A DNA stretch of 64,000 nucleotides from Gemmatimonadota bacterium (GCA_030428885.1 JAUIEJ010000005.1:62001-126000), one strand, 5' to 3'; numbered from the stretch's first letter, positions 1-9,149 are shown. Notes: a model not told the origin generated them from the letters alone. Program-made: numbers and translations.

Positions 1-2
1 CC

Positions 3-344
3 ATGGTGGTCCGCGTCGTGGCGCGACTGCTGGAGCGTGCGGGCTTCCTGGTCACGGTCCACACCAACCCGCGACAGGCGCTCGAGGCCATTCGAGCCGA
101 CCCCCAGGGGTTCGACGTGCTCCTCACCGACATGACCATGCCCGGCATGTCCGGGATCGAACTGGCCCGGGGCGCCGGCGCCGCCGGGGCCACCATGCCC
201 GTGGTCCTGCTGTCGGGGTGGGTCGACGCCGAAGCCGAGCGTCAGGCCCGTTCCGCCGGAATCGCACGGATCCTCTCCAAGCCCCTCCAGGTCGCCACCC
301 TCGTGGACGTGGTCACCGAGGTGGCGCCCTCGACGCGTCACTGA
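3..344 (+). CDS. Response-regulator receiver domain, C-terminal part (5' end outside window)
   Basis: The readable 113 residues form most of a CheY-like receiver domain: the phospho-acceptor segment LLTDMTMPGMSG, the switch Ser in LLSGW and the conserved Lys in LSKPL are all visible. The first acidic pocket of a complete receiver domain is missing, so the gene begins upstream of the window. The domain ends only about ten residues before the stop, so it is the last domain of its protein. This fits a hybrid histidine kinase or a PAS-REC protein, but the partner domain cannot be seen. The next gene starts 28 bp downstream on the same strand. Confidence 0.8.
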   Translation: MVVRVVARLLERAGFLVTVHTNPRQALEAIRADPQGFDVLLTDMTMPGMSGIELARGAGAAGATMPVVLLSGWVDAEAERQARSAGIARILSKPLQVATLVDVVTEVAPSTRH

Positions 345-372
345 CGCCCGCCGCCGCCCCCACCGCTCGTCC

Positions 373-1074
373 ATGCGCGTTGCCGACCTCGACTGGCGCC
401 GATTGGAGGAGGTGCTCCGCACCGAGGATCGGGTCGTCCTCCCCCTGGGCAGCACCGAGCAACACGCTTCGCTGAGCCTCTGCACCGACGCCATCCTCGC
501 GGAGCGCGTGGCCCTGGAGGCCGCCGAGCCCCTGGGAGTCCCCGTCTTTCCCGCGTTGCCCTACGGCGTGACGCCCTACTTCACCGGGTACCCGGGCACC
601 ATCTCCCTCCGCGTGGAGACGTACCTCCGGGTGGTGGAAGACGTGCTCGACAACCTCGCCCGCATGGGCGGGCGGCGGATCCTCCTGGTGAACGGCCACG
701 GGGGCAACGCCCCGGCCGCCGCCTTCGCCGTGGAGTGGATGGCCCGCACCCCCGGGGTGCGGGTGAAGGTCCACGACTGGTGGAAGGCCCCCCGAACGGC
801 GGCAAAGCGCCAGGAGATCGATCCGGTCGGGTCCCACGCCTCCTGGTCGGAGAACTTCCCCTGGACCCGGCTTCCCGACGTCGCCGCTCCCGAGTCCCCG
901 GCCCCGTCCATCGATCGGGGACGCATGTCCGTCATGACCCCTGCCGAGGTGCGGGAGTACCTGGGCCTGGGCAACATGGGGGGACTGCACCGGCGCCGCG
1001 ACTCCGAGGTGCTGGCGCTGTGGCGGGTGGGGGTGGAGGAGACCCGGGAGCAGTTGGAAGGCCCGTGGGCCTGA
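373..1074 (+). CDS. Creatininase-family metal-dependent amidohydrolase
   Basis: A 233-residue protein of the usual creatininase/MftE length. The metal-site pattern is present: Glu29 and His31 in LGSTEQHASL, Asp39, the HGGN signature (VNGHGGN, near residue 109) and a Glu in SWSENF near residue 158. The family hydrolyses cyclic amides such as creatinine and formylaminopyrimidines, or trims the mycofactocin precursor. No mycofactocin genes are nearby, so the substrate is unassigned. It is followed after 13 bp by an SDR oxidoreductase on the same strand, suggesting a shared small-molecule catabolic transcript. Family assignment is firm; function is not. Confidence 0.85.
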   Translation: MRVADLDWRRLEEVLRTEDRVVLPLGSTEQHASLSLCTDAILAERVALEAAEPLGVPVFPALPYGVTPYFTGYPGTISLRVETYLRVVEDVLDNLARMGGRRILLVNGHGGNAPAAAFAVEWMARTPGVRVKVHDWWKAPRTAAKRQEIDPVGSHASWSENFPWTRLPDVAAPESPAPSIDRGRMSVMTPAEVREYLGLGNMGGLHRRRDSEVLALWRVGVEETREQLEGPWA

Positions 1075-1087
1075 CTTCGCGGGACCC

Positions 1088-1852
1088 GTGAACGTCGCCT
1101 TCGACGGCCGGACGGTGCTGGTCACGGGCGCCGAGCACGGGTTGGGGCGGGAGATCGCTCTGGCCTTCGCGGAGCGGGGCGCCCGGGTGTGGGGGTGCGG
1201 CATCGACCCCGACGGCCTGGCCCGGACCGGTGCGTCGTCCCGGGGGCCGGTCTCCACCCGGACGGCCGATGTGACGGACCCGGACGCTCTGGCGGCCCTG
1301 GTGGCCGAGATCGAGAGCGAGGACGGGGCGGTGGACGTGCTCGTGAACAACGCCGGGGGTGTGCAGGGTCAGATCGGGCGTCCCCTCGAGGACGTCACCG
1401 ACGCCGACTGGGAGGCCATCGTGGCCGTGAACCTCACCGGCACGTTCCGGTGTGCCCGGGCCGTCGTGCCCGGCATGAAGCGGGCGGGGCGGGGGAGCAT
1501 CGTCAACATCTCCAGCGGGGCCGGGCTCGGTGTGAGCCTCACCGGGATCCAGTCGTACGCGTCGGCCAAGGCAGGCCAGATCGGCCTCACGCGCCAGCTC
1601 GCCCACGAACTGGGCCCCTTCGGAATCCGGGTCAACGCGGTGGCCCCGGGCTTCGTGCGATCGAACCCCACGACCGAGCGGCAGTGGCAGGCCTACGGGC
1701 CGGAAGGCCAGGCCGCGGTCCTCGAGTCGATCCACCTGCGGAGTCTGGGGACCCCCGAGGACATCGCGTGGGCCGTGCTGTTCCTGGCGTCGGACCACGC
1801 CCGCTGGATCACCGGTCAGGTGCTTCCGGTGGATGGGGGTCGCGGGCGCTGA
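1088..1852 (+). CDS. Short-chain dehydrogenase/reductase (SDR)
   Basis: A 254-residue classical SDR starting at a GTG codon. It shows the NAD(P)-binding motif TGAEHGLG near residues 14-21, NNAGG in the middle, catalytic Ser in NISSGAG, the YASAK active-site Tyr/Lys pair, and the PGFVRS loop with a GQVLPVDGG-type C-terminus. It acts as an NAD(P)-dependent oxidoreductase on an alcohol or ketone, FabG-like by length and motifs, but no substrate can be read from the sequence. The 3' end overlaps the end of the convergent ketopantoate-reductase-like gene by about 44 bp. That is unusual and implies antisense overlap of the two transcripts. Confidence 0.9.
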   Translation: MNVAFDGRTVLVTGAEHGLGREIALAFAERGARVWGCGIDPDGLARTGASSRGPVSTRTADVTDPDALAALVAEIESEDGAVDVLVNNAGGVQGQIGRPLEDVTDADWEAIVAVNLTGTFRCARAVVPGMKRAGRGSIVNISSGAGLGVSLTGIQSYASAKAGQIGLTRQLAHELGPFGIRVNAVAPGFVRSNPTTERQWQAYGPEGQAAVLESIHLRSLGTPEDIAWAVLFLASDHARWITGQVLPVDGGRGR

Positions 1853-2858
1853 GCGTCCGGAGGTCCTCGAGATTCCGGCGGCCTCGCTCCCGCGCCCCCG
1901 ATTCCACCTCGTGGATCCGCGCCGCGATGGCGTCCACGAGGGGCGTGGGGATCTGGAGCGCTCCACCGCCCTCCATCACCGGACCGAGCTGGGCGTCCAC
2001 CTCCGTGGGCCGCCCGTGCACGGCCAGGTCGCGCCAGATCCCGCTGTGGGTCTTGGCCGAGCCCCGGTTGAAGGCCACCAGCCCGTCGAGGGAGGCGGCG
2101 GCCGCCGCGTCGTCGGCCCCGGGGGCGAAGGCTGCGGGATCGAACCCGTCGAAGGCCTCGAGGCGGATTCCCTTGGCCGTGGCCACCCGACAGACCTCCC
2201 GGGCCAGTCCCACCAGCACCGGCCGCACCTCGGGGTCCTCCAACACGTCGGCGATGGGGTCGTCCGTGAGGGCGGTGGCGAAGAGGAGCGCGGCGTAGGC
2301 CAGCTTGCTCCAGAGGTAGCCGAAGATGTTCCCCGTCCGGAACGCGTCGGGCTCGAAGTCCTGGAGCACGACCAGCAGGTCCCGGAGGCGTTCCCGGGTG
2401 CGGCCGTCGATCTCGCCCACGGCCACCGTGCCCCGGCCTCCCCAGTGGATCCGCCCCGGCCCCACCCGGTCGGCGCCGAAGTTCACGAAGGCGCCCAGCG
2501 TCCGGCTGCTTCCGAGGCGAGCCGCGATGACCGGTTCGCAGAGACCGTTCTGGACCGACACCACGTAGCCGTCGTCGGCCAGGAACGGGGCCAGTTCGTC
2601 GACGGCCGCCTCGGTCTCGTGGGACTTCACGCACAGCAGCACCCGGTCCCACGTCCCCTCCAACTCGTCGGGATGGAGGGCGTCGGCGGCCACGGTGAAC
2701 GCGGCCACGGGGCCGGTGATCTCCAGACCGGCGGTGCGCATGGCCTCGACGTGGGCCCGGTCCCGGTCCACGAAGGTCACCCGGTGCCCGGTGCGCACGA
2801 GGTTCGCACCGATGGTGCCGCCCATGGCGCCGGCGCCCCACACCAGGAGGCCGTTCAA
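1809..2858 (-). CDS. Ketopantoate reductase (PanE/ApbA) family protein
   Basis: The protein begins with a textbook dinucleotide-binding site, GAGAMGGTIGANL, and carries CVKSHET (the conserved Lys region) and a helical C-terminal domain, as in 2-dehydropantoate 2-reductases that make pantoate for CoA. I place the start at a TTG whose bases overlap the stop of the upstream gene (TTGA, 4-bp overlap). Longer readings only add low-complexity residues from another frame. Length is about 349 residues, slightly long for PanE. Many family members act on other 2-oxo acids, so the panE symbol is withheld. It is co-transcribed behind the aldolase-like lipoprotein gene. Confidence 0.82.
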   Translation of the reverse strand: MNGLLVWGAGAMGGTIGANLVRTGHRVTFVDRDRAHVEAMRTAGLEITGPVAAFTVAADALHPDELEGTWDRVLLCVKSHETEAAVDELAPFLADDGYVVSVQNGLCEPVIAARLGSSRTLGAFVNFGADRVGPGRIHWGGRGTVAVGEIDGRTRERLRDLLVVLQDFEPDAFRTGNIFGYLWSKLAYAALLFATALTDDPIADVLEDPEVRPVLVGLAREVCRVATAKGIRLEAFDGFDPAAFAPGADDAAAAASLDGLVAFNRGSAKTHSGIWRDLAVHGRPTEVDAQLGPVMEGGGALQIPTPLVDAIAARIHEVESGARERGRRNLEDLRTLSARDPHPPEAPDR

Positions 2859-3844
2859 CGCCCCGCCCGCTCCCGACCCACGGCCACCGTCTCGAACCCG
2901 GCGTCGCCCCACCCCATGACGAAGACGCTGAATCCCTGGTCCATGCGGAGGGCGATGTCGTCGGGGCCCGCGGGGAATCCGCAGGGCACCTCGAACTCCA
3001 CGCACGCCGCCAGCACCGACTGGATGGAGTTTTCCCAGGCGGCTTCGTCGAGGGTCCGCTCGCCGTCCTCACCGGTGGTGGTGAACAACTGCCTGAGCGT
3101 GCCGGCTCCGGGCCAGAGGACCCCGATGCCCGGCACCGCGGCGATCTCCCGCACGTTGGCCAGCCCTTCGGGCGTTTCCACGATGATCCACGCCACCAAC
3201 TCGCCGTCGGGGTTCAGGGGCCAGAGGTCGGCCCGTTCCCGGTAGGTGTCCACGTCCACGTCCCAGTAGGCCGCCGCCGCGGTGAGATCGGCGTCGGGGC
3301 GCCGACCCCCGGCCGAGGCCCAGCGCATGGACGCCAGCGCCGTCCGCACCTCGTCGGCCGATTCCACCTCCACGAACATGATCCCGCTCACCCCGGTGTC
3401 GAGTTGGCGGGCCGCCTCCCGGGCCGTACGGTCGGCGTCGGTGATCTTGGCCGCCTTCACCACGAACGGATGGGTGCGGGCCGTGGCGCCGGCCTGTCCC
3501 ATGGCGGCGGCGAACGCGGTGAAGGCCGGCAGCGCCGCCTCCACGTCCCGCTCCATGCTGCCGTCGAAGACGAAGTCTCCCGCGTCGAAGGTGAGGGCCT
3601 CGGCGGCGCGGTCGCTCGGGTCCTTCACCGGCGGCGGCGGTTGATCGCCCCGGGCGCGCCCACCGCCGGGGCTCGGGGCGTACAGCCCGAACACGGGCTG
3701 CCCGGCCTCGTGGAGGGCGATCATGGGGTTGAGCCGGGTGGCCGATGACGGGGCGGGACCGTCGTCGGCGGGGGCCTCGTCGCCCGGGGCGCAGGCCGTG
3801 GCCAGGGCGAGGAGGAGGGCCGGCAGGAAACGGCGAAACGGCAT
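2855..3844 (-). CDS. HpcH/HpaI aldolase-like lipoprotein
   Basis: About 329 residues. The N-terminus RRFLPALLLALATAC is a lipoprotein signal with the lipid-attachment Cys at residue 18 when the ATG at 3844 is used; an ATG five codons upstream (3859) is also possible. The mature region resembles HpcH/HpaI class II pyruvate aldolases: IMFVEVES, an Arg-containing loop after ASAGGRRP, and IIVETPEGLANV with the metal-type Glu. The usual GxxDL metal-binding Asp after the GV strand reads LWPGAG, so catalysis may be altered. Export of a cytosolic enzyme fold to the periplasm is odd. The following ketopantoate-reductase-like gene overlaps its stop. Confidence 0.7.
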   Translation of the reverse strand: MPFRRFLPALLLALATACAPGDEAPADDGPAPSSATRLNPMIALHEAGQPVFGLYAPSPGGGRARGDQPPPPVKDPSDRAAEALTFDAGDFVFDGSMERDVEAALPAFTAFAAAMGQAGATARTHPFVVKAAKITDADRTAREAARQLDTGVSGIMFVEVESADEVRTALASMRWASAGGRRPDADLTAAAAYWDVDVDTYRERADLWPLNPDGELVAWIIVETPEGLANVREIAAVPGIGVLWPGAGTLRQLFTTTGEDGERTLDEAAWENSIQSVLAACVEFEVPCGFPAGPDDIALRMDQGFSVFVMGWGDAGFETVAVGRERAGR

Positions 3845-3911
3845 GGCGGGGGACTCCATGGTGGGGGACGGGCCACGGTAGGCCGCCGAATCCCCGGCGG
3901 CAAGCCGCGAC

Positions 3912-4697
3912 TCAGCCCACGTCGGCCACGACGGCGCGGAGCGCCCGGACGCCCTCCACGAGGCGGGGGCCGGGGCGTCCGAGCCAGGCCTCGGGAACGC
4001 AGATCACCCGCCCGTTGCGCACCGCCGCCGTGTCGGCCAGGGCCGGATTGTCCAGGACCACGTCGGGCCGGTACTTGTCCGGGTGCACCCCGCACCACGA
4101 GATCACGATGACGTCGGGGTCCAGGGCGGCCAGTTCGTCGTCGGCCACGGGCCGGCTCTTCACGTCTTCGTGGCCCAGGGGGTTCCGGCCGCCGGCCCGG
4201 TGCAGCACGTCGGTGGTCCAGCTCAGCCGTCCCGGGGCGATGGTGGGCTTGGGCCACCACTGGATCACCACCGACGGTCCGGGCGACCCGGCGGGGTCCG
4301 GGGCGGATCCGAGCTCGGCCTCCATGTGGGCCACCAGCGCCCGGGCCCGATCGTCCACTCCCAGCGCCCGGCCGATGTCCCGTACGTCCCGGTAGACGTC
4401 GACCAGCGATGTGGGTTCCGGGGCCAGATACGGGAGCCCCGCGGCCTCCAGCCGATCCACCACCGCCTCGTGCCCGGGCACCGTCAGCGATGCCAGCACG
4501 AGATCGGGGTTCAGCGCCGCCACCCGGTCGACGTCGATGTCCAGGTCCGGTCCCACGGTGGGGAGTCCCGCCACGAGATCGGCGGGGAAATCGGAGTGGT
4601 CGTCCACCGCCACCAGGCGGTCGCCGCAGCCCAGGGCCGCCACGATCTCGGTGTTGGAACACGCGAGGGAGATCACTCGTCGGGGAGGGAGTTCCAT
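3912..4697 (-). CDS. BtuF-like cobalamin/siderophore ABC substrate-binding protein
   Basis: About 261 residues from the ATG at 4697; longer readings would run into the divergent padR gene. The fold signature of helical-backbone type III binding proteins is clear: RRVISLACSNTEIVAALG at the start, VDDHSDFP, then LNPDLVLAS, and a second lobe with LDPDVIVISW and the C-terminal AVRNGRVICVPE. These proteins bind vitamin B12 or ferric siderophores for BtuCD-type importers. No BtuC or BtuD gene is in the window, and this start has no signal peptide. It may therefore be an orphan, use an upstream unrecognised start, or act inside the cell. Divergent from padR with a 76-bp shared promoter region. Confidence 0.78.
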   Translation of the reverse strand: MELPPRRVISLACSNTEIVAALGCGDRLVAVDDHSDFPADLVAGLPTVGPDLDIDVDRVAALNPDLVLASLTVPGHEAVVDRLEAAGLPYLAPEPTSLVDVYRDVRDIGRALGVDDRARALVAHMEAELGSAPDPAGSPGPSVVIQWWPKPTIAPGRLSWTTDVLHRAGGRNPLGHEDVKSRPVADDELAALDPDVIVISWCGVHPDKYRPDVVLDNPALADTAAVRNGRVICVPEAWLGRPGPRLVEGVRALRAVVADVG

Positions 4698-4773
4698 GAA
4701 CGGACTGGCGTGAACGGGGTTTCCAACCCTATGTAGAGGACGATCATCCAAAGGGCCACAGGAGCGACCGACC

Positions 4774-5103
4774 ATGACCGTCCGACTCACCCATGCAACC
4801 TCACTCATCCTCCGGGCGCTGGCCAGCGGCCTCCGCCACGGCTTCGAGGTCATGGAGGTGTCGGGACTCCCGTCGGGCACGGTCTATCCGGCGCTGCGCC
4901 GGCTGGAGCGGGCCGGATACCTGACGTCGGTGTGGGAGGACGAGGCCCGTGCCCACGGCGAGGGGCGGCCGCGGCGGCGCATCTACCGCCTCACCGCCAC
5001 CGGCGACGCCCTGGCCGATCGGGCGGCGGAGCGGCTGGCCGACGCCGGGCGGTTCCTCGCCTCCGACCCGGGGCTCCGTCCCCGGGGCGAGGGCGGGGGA
5101 TGA
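4774..5103 (+). CDS. PadR-family transcriptional regulator (module 1)
   Basis: 109 residues with the PadR winged-helix: LILRALASGLRHGFEVM, SGTVYPALRRLERAGYL, then the wing with RRIYRLTATG. It is short, lacking the long C-terminal dimerisation helix of full PadR proteins, as is usual for the versions paired with large permeases. The permease gene follows after 4 bp, so the two form a repressor-transporter cassette. The ligand is presumably a compound or envelope signal linked to the permease; none can be inferred from sequence. Confidence 0.88.
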   Translation: MTVRLTHATSLILRALASGLRHGFEVMEVSGLPSGTVYPALRRLERAGYLTSVWEDEARAHGEGRPRRRIYRLTATGDALADRAAERLADAGRFLASDPGLRPRGEGGG

Positions 5104-5107
5104 CTCG

Positions 5108-7765
5108 GTGAGGGTGGGAGACGCGCTGCTCCGCGCACTCCTGCGCGGGGCGCTCGTGGTCGTGCCCCGGGACGAGCGGTCCCGGTGGGGCGAGGAGTGG
5201 CGCGCCGATCTCCGGGACCTGCGGGCCCGGGGCATGACTCTGGGCGAGGGGCTCCGCTGGGTGTGGGGCGTGGCCACGACGGCGGCATTCATGGGACTCG
5301 AGGAGGTGATGATGGACGGGTGGACGAGGGAGATCCGACACGCGGTGCGGGGACTGCTCCGTCAGCCGGGCTTCACCGCGGTGGCGGTGATCACGTTGGG
5401 GCTGGGGATCGGGGCCAACTCGGCCATCTTCAGCGTCGTGAACGGGGTGGTGCTGGAGCCGCTGCCGTACCCCGATTCCGACGAGATCGTCACCGTCTCC
5501 ACCGCCTTTCCGACCCTCGGGTTCGAGACCTTCTGGGTGTCGCCCCCGGAGTTCCTGGAACTGCAGGAGCGGACCCGGTCGCTGGAGGTCGTGGGAGGCT
5601 ATCGGGGGTCCCAGACCAGCATCGGCGGAGGGGAGCGCCCGGAGCGGGTCCAGGGCGCCGTGGCCACCGCCGAGATCTTCCAGGCCCTGGGCGTCGACGC
5701 CCGCCTCGGGCGCACCATTGGCCCCGACGACGACGTGCCCGGCGCCGAGCCCGTGGCGGTGCTTTCCGACGATCTCTGGCGGCGCACCTTCGGCGGCGAC
5801 CCGGGGGTGGTGGGCCGGGGGATCGACGTCGACGGCGTGCGCACCACGGTCATCGGCGTCATGCCCCCGGGCTTCGACCTCAACGACGAAGGCATCGAGA
5901 TCTGGCAGCCCCTGGGCCTGGACCGGGCCCAGCCCGGGGGGCGGGGGTCCCACTACCTGAACCTGGTGGGACGTCTGGCCGAGGGCGTGTCGGTGGTGGG
6001 GGCCCGTCGGGAACTCACCGATCTGGTGGCGGGCTGGCAGGAGGCCACCCCCGGCGCCGGACACGTGCCCAATCCCGAGACCCACCCCATGTCCATGGAG
6101 CCTCTCCACGATCAGGTGGTGGGGCCGGTGAAGGCGGCCCTCTACGTGCTCCTGGGTGCGGTGGGCTTCGTGCTCCTCATCGCCTGCGCCAACGTGGCGA
6201 ACCTCCTCCTGGCCCGGGCCGAGGCCCGGCAGAAGGAGGTGGCGGTGCGGGTGGCCATGGGGGCGGGGCGCGGCCGACTGCTGCGCCAGTTCCTCACCGA
6301 GGGCGCCGTGCTGGGCGCGGTGGGGGGGGTGGTGGGACTCGGCCTGGCGTGGGTCGGCCTCGAAGCCCTACGGGCCCTGGGGCCCGGTGAGCTGCCCCGT
6401 CTTCAGGAGGTGGACCTCGACGGCACCGTCCTGGCGTTCACCGCGGGGATCGCCGTGTTCACCGGCATCCTCTTCGGCCTCGCCCCGGCCCGCTACCTCA
6501 CCGGCGGCGTCATGGCCGGCACGCTCCGAGACGGAGGTCAGCGCTCCACGGCCGGAGGGTCCCGGGTGCGCCTCCGTTCGCTCCTGGTGGTGTCGGAAGT
6601 GGCGCTGGCCCTGATTCTGACCCTGGGTTCGGGACTCCTGATCCGGAGCTTCTCCGAACTCACCGCGGTGGATCCGGGCTTCGAGCCCGAGGGACTCCTC
6701 ACGTTCCAGCTCTTCCTGCCCAATGCGGCCTATCCCGAAGCCGCCGACGCCCCGGGCTTCCACGAGCGCCTCCAGGAGCGGCTGGCCGCCCTGCCCGGCG
6801 TCACCGGTGTGGCGTCCATGGCCGGGCTCCCGCCCCAGCGCGACCTCAACGCCAACGACACGGAGTTCGAGGGGCTGGAGCAGCGGGAGGAGGGCCCGGC
6901 CCACAACGTGGACTACTACCAGACCGTCCACGGCCCCTACCTGGAGACCATGGGCATCGAGGTCGTGGCGGGCCGGGATTTCTCGGGCGCCGATCGGGCC
7001 GACACCCGCCCGGTGGCGTTGGTGAACGAGACGCTGGCCCGGGTCTTCTACGGCGACTCCCGTTCGGCCATGGGCCGTCTGATCCGGCCCTGCTGCGGCG
7101 GGGACGACTGGTTCGAGATCGTGGGCATCGTGGAGGACGTGAAGCAGGGAGGGCTCGACGCCCCCGCCGGCACCGAGCTGTACGTCATCGCCGAGCAGAC
7201 GGCCCAGGTCTTCGGCTTCGCGCCCCGGGCCATGAACGTGGTGCTGCGCACCTCCGGCTCGCCCGAATCCCTGGTGCCCGACGTGCGGCGCGCCGTGGCC
7301 GAACTCGACCCGGCGCTGCCCCTGGCGGGGGTCCGTACCATGGACGAGGTCCTGGCCGGCGCCCGCTCCCGCCCCCGGTTCCTCACGACGCTGTTGGGGG
7401 TCTTCGCCACCGTGGCGCTGGTCCTGGCTGCCGTGGGGACCTACGGGGTCATGTCGTACGCCGTGGCCCAGCGGGCCCGGGAGATGGGCATTCGCATGGC
7501 ACTGGGGGCCGAGGCCGGCACGGTGCGGGGCCTGGTGCTGCGCCGCGGCCTGACGGTGGCCGTGGTGGGCCTGGTCGTGGGGCTGATGGGCGCCTGGTGG
7601 CTCACCGGCCTGATGGAATCCATGCTGTTCGGCGTGGCGGCCCGGGACCCGGTGACCTTCTCCGCAGTCCCCCTTCTCCTCCTGGCCGTGGCCGTGGCGG
7701 CGTCGTGGATTCCCGCGCACCGCGCCACCCGGGTGAACCCGGTGGAGGTCCTCCGGGAGGACTGA
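5108..7765 (+). CDS. ADOP-type MacB/FtsX permease (module 1)
   Basis: About 885 residues from the GTG just after the padR stop. The order is a soluble N-terminal ~60 residues, first membrane helix near residue 90 (FTAVAVITLGLGIGANSA), a MacB-like periplasmic domain, an FtsX core near 345-450 (ACANVANLLLARAEARQKE), a second periplasmic domain, and a second FtsX core from about 757 ending VNPVEVLRED. This doubled-permease plan without a fused ATPase is the acidobacterial duplicated orphan permease (ADOP) family. Substrate is unknown; relatives handle lipoproteins, peptides or antibiotics. No ATPase gene is adjacent. Confidence 0.88.
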   Translation: MRVGDALLRALLRGALVVVPRDERSRWGEEWRADLRDLRARGMTLGEGLRWVWGVATTAAFMGLEEVMMDGWTREIRHAVRGLLRQPGFTAVAVITLGLGIGANSAIFSVVNGVVLEPLPYPDSDEIVTVSTAFPTLGFETFWVSPPEFLELQERTRSLEVVGGYRGSQTSIGGGERPERVQGAVATAEIFQALGVDARLGRTIGPDDDVPGAEPVAVLSDDLWRRTFGGDPGVVGRGIDVDGVRTTVIGVMPPGFDLNDEGIEIWQPLGLDRAQPGGRGSHYLNLVGRLAEGVSVVGARRELTDLVAGWQEATPGAGHVPNPETHPMSMEPLHDQVVGPVKAALYVLLGAVGFVLLIACANVANLLLARAEARQKEVAVRVAMGAGRGRLLRQFLTEGAVLGAVGGVVGLGLAWVGLEALRALGPGELPRLQEVDLDGTVLAFTAGIAVFTGILFGLAPARYLTGGVMAGTLRDGGQRSTAGGSRVRLRSLLVVSEVALALILTLGSGLLIRSFSELTAVDPGFEPEGLLTFQLFLPNAAYPEAADAPGFHERLQERLAALPGVTGVASMAGLPPQRDLNANDTEFEGLEQREEGPAHNVDYYQTVHGPYLETMGIEVVAGRDFSGADRADTRPVALVNETLARVFYGDSRSAMGRLIRPCCGGDDWFEIVGIVEDVKQGGLDAPAGTELYVIAEQTAQVFGFAPRAMNVVLRTSGSPESLVPDVRRAVAELDPALPLAGVRTMDEVLAGARSRPRFLTTLLGVFATVALVLAAVGTYGVMSYAVAQRAREMGIRMALGAEAGTVRGLVLRRGLTVAVVGLVVGLMGAWWLTGLMESMLFGVAARDPVTFSAVPLLLLAVAVAASWIPAHRATRVNPVEVLRED

Positions 7766-7843
7766 CGGGCGCGGGCACGCCCTCGGCCGTGTAGGTTCCC
7801 GGGATTCGCCCCCCGCCGCCCCAGCCCGACCCGAGGACGTTCC

Positions 7844-9127
7844 ATGGGGATCGTCATCCGCGACTGTACCCTCGACGACCGCGTCGTCACCGTCACCCTG
7901 TCCGGGGGTCACATCGCGTCCATCGAGGCCGCCGCTCCCGACGCCGACGGGGGCGCCGGCGCCGGCCCGGATCGGGTCATCGACGGCCGGGGGCTCCATC
8001 TGCTCCCGGCCCTGCGCAACGGGCACACCCACGTCGCCATGGCCCTGCTCCGAGGGTACGGGGACGATCTTCCGCTCCACACCTGGCTGCACGATCGCAT
8101 CTGGCCGGCGGAGGCGCGGCTCACGGGCGACCACATCCACGCGGGTGCGCGCCTGGGCATCCTGGAGATGATCCGCAGCGGCACGGTGTTCTTCAACGAG
8201 ATGTACTGGCACGTGGACCGCATCGCCGAGGCGGCCCGGGAACTCGGCGTGCGGGCGCACCTGGGCTCGGCCTTCTTCGACATGGGCGATCCGGAGCGCG
8301 AGCGCCTGTGGCGGGGCAACGTGGAGCGCGACGTGGAGCGGAGGGACGAACTGGGCGATCTCGTGGAACTCGTCCTGGCCCCCCACGCCATCTACACCGT
8401 GTCGCCCCACAACCTCCGGTGGATCTCCGAGCTGGCTCGGGCCCACGGTCTCCGGCTCCACACCCACCTGTCGGAGACGGAGAAGGAGGTGAGGGACTGC
8501 GTCGACGCCCACGGTCTGCGGCCCACGGCACACCTCGACGCCCACGGTGTGCTGGGCCCCGACCTCACGGTGGCCCACTGCGTGTGGATGGAGCCCGGGG
8601 AGTTCGAGATGCTGGCGCGGCATGGAACGACGGTGGCGCACAATCCGTGCGCCAACCTCAAGCTCTGCACCGGGGGCTTCCTGGACTGGCGCATGGCGAA
8701 GGCGGTGGGGACCCGGATCGTCCTGGGGACCGACGGCGTGGCGTCGAACAACAGTTTCGACCTCTTCGACGAGCTCAAGTTCGCCGCCCTGGTGCACAAG
8801 CACCGCGCCGACGACGCGACCCTCCTTCCGGCGAGGGAGGCCTGGTCGCTGGTGACGTCGGAGCCGTCCCGCGCCTTCGGACTCGGCGCGGGCACGGTGG
8901 AGGTGGGCGAGCCCGCCGACCTGATCCTCGTCGACCTCTCGGGGCCCGAAACCTGTCCGGGACACGACCTGCACTCCGACCTCGTCTACGCGGCCAACGG
9001 ATCGGTGGTGCACACCACCATCTGCGCCGGGCGCGTCCTCATGCACGATCGAACCCTCGAAGTCGCCGACGAGGCCGAGATCCTGCACGGGGCGCGGGAG
9101 GCGGCCCGGGCCATCGTCTCCGGCTGA
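7844..9127 (+). CDS. Amidohydrolase, MtaD/SsnA/TrzA-like deaminase
   Basis: 427 residues with the subtype III amidohydrolase layout: a beta-sandwich N-terminus, metal-binding HxH in RNGHTHVAMALLRGYGDD, HTHLSETEKEV (third His and Glu), VAHCVW (fourth His), and the catalytic Asp in LGTDGVASNN. These features match 5'-methylthioadenosine/S-adenosylhomocysteine deaminases, chlorohydrolases and related amino-heterocycle deaminases. It lies alone, 78 bp after the ADOP gene. The substrate could be a purine nucleoside or guanine-type base. The stop codon falls in a 7-bp tandem repeat. Confidence 0.87.
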   Translation: MGIVIRDCTLDDRVVTVTLSGGHIASIEAAAPDADGGAGAGPDRVIDGRGLHLLPALRNGHTHVAMALLRGYGDDLPLHTWLHDRIWPAEARLTGDHIHAGARLGILEMIRSGTVFFNEMYWHVDRIAEAARELGVRAHLGSAFFDMGDPERERLWRGNVERDVERRDELGDLVELVLAPHAIYTVSPHNLRWISELARAHGLRLHTHLSETEKEVRDCVDAHGLRPTAHLDAHGVLGPDLTVAHCVWMEPGEFEMLARHGTTVAHNPCANLKLCTGGFLDWRMAKAVGTRIVLGTDGVASNNSFDLFDELKFAALVHKHRADDATLLPAREAWSLVTSEPSRAFGLGAGTVEVGEPADLILVDLSGPETCPGHDLHSDLVYAANGSVVHTTICAGRVLMHDRTLEVADEAEILHGAREAARAIVSG

Positions 9128-9149
9128 CGGCTGACGGCTGACGGCTGAC
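9122..9149. repeat. Four tandem copies of GGCTGAC
   Basis: Four exact, uninterrupted 7-bp units cover the stop codon of the amidohydrolase and the start of the short spacer. Slippage within the array would change the C-terminus or the spacer, but the stop would be kept in most registers because each unit contains TGA. Confidence 0.9.

Noticed and set aside
313-1350. Long minus-strand frame of 345 residues opposite the creatininase gene
   Set aside because: Low-complexity Gly/His/Pro composition typical of antisense frames in GC-rich genes; the plus strand has clear motifs.
6368-9088. 906-residue minus-strand frame
   Set aside because: Shadow of the ADOP and amidohydrolase genes; no domain motifs.
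9122-9149. GGCTGAC array as a phase-variable or CRISPR-like element
   Set aside because: Four short units without spacers, lying at a stop codon; simple slippage repeat.
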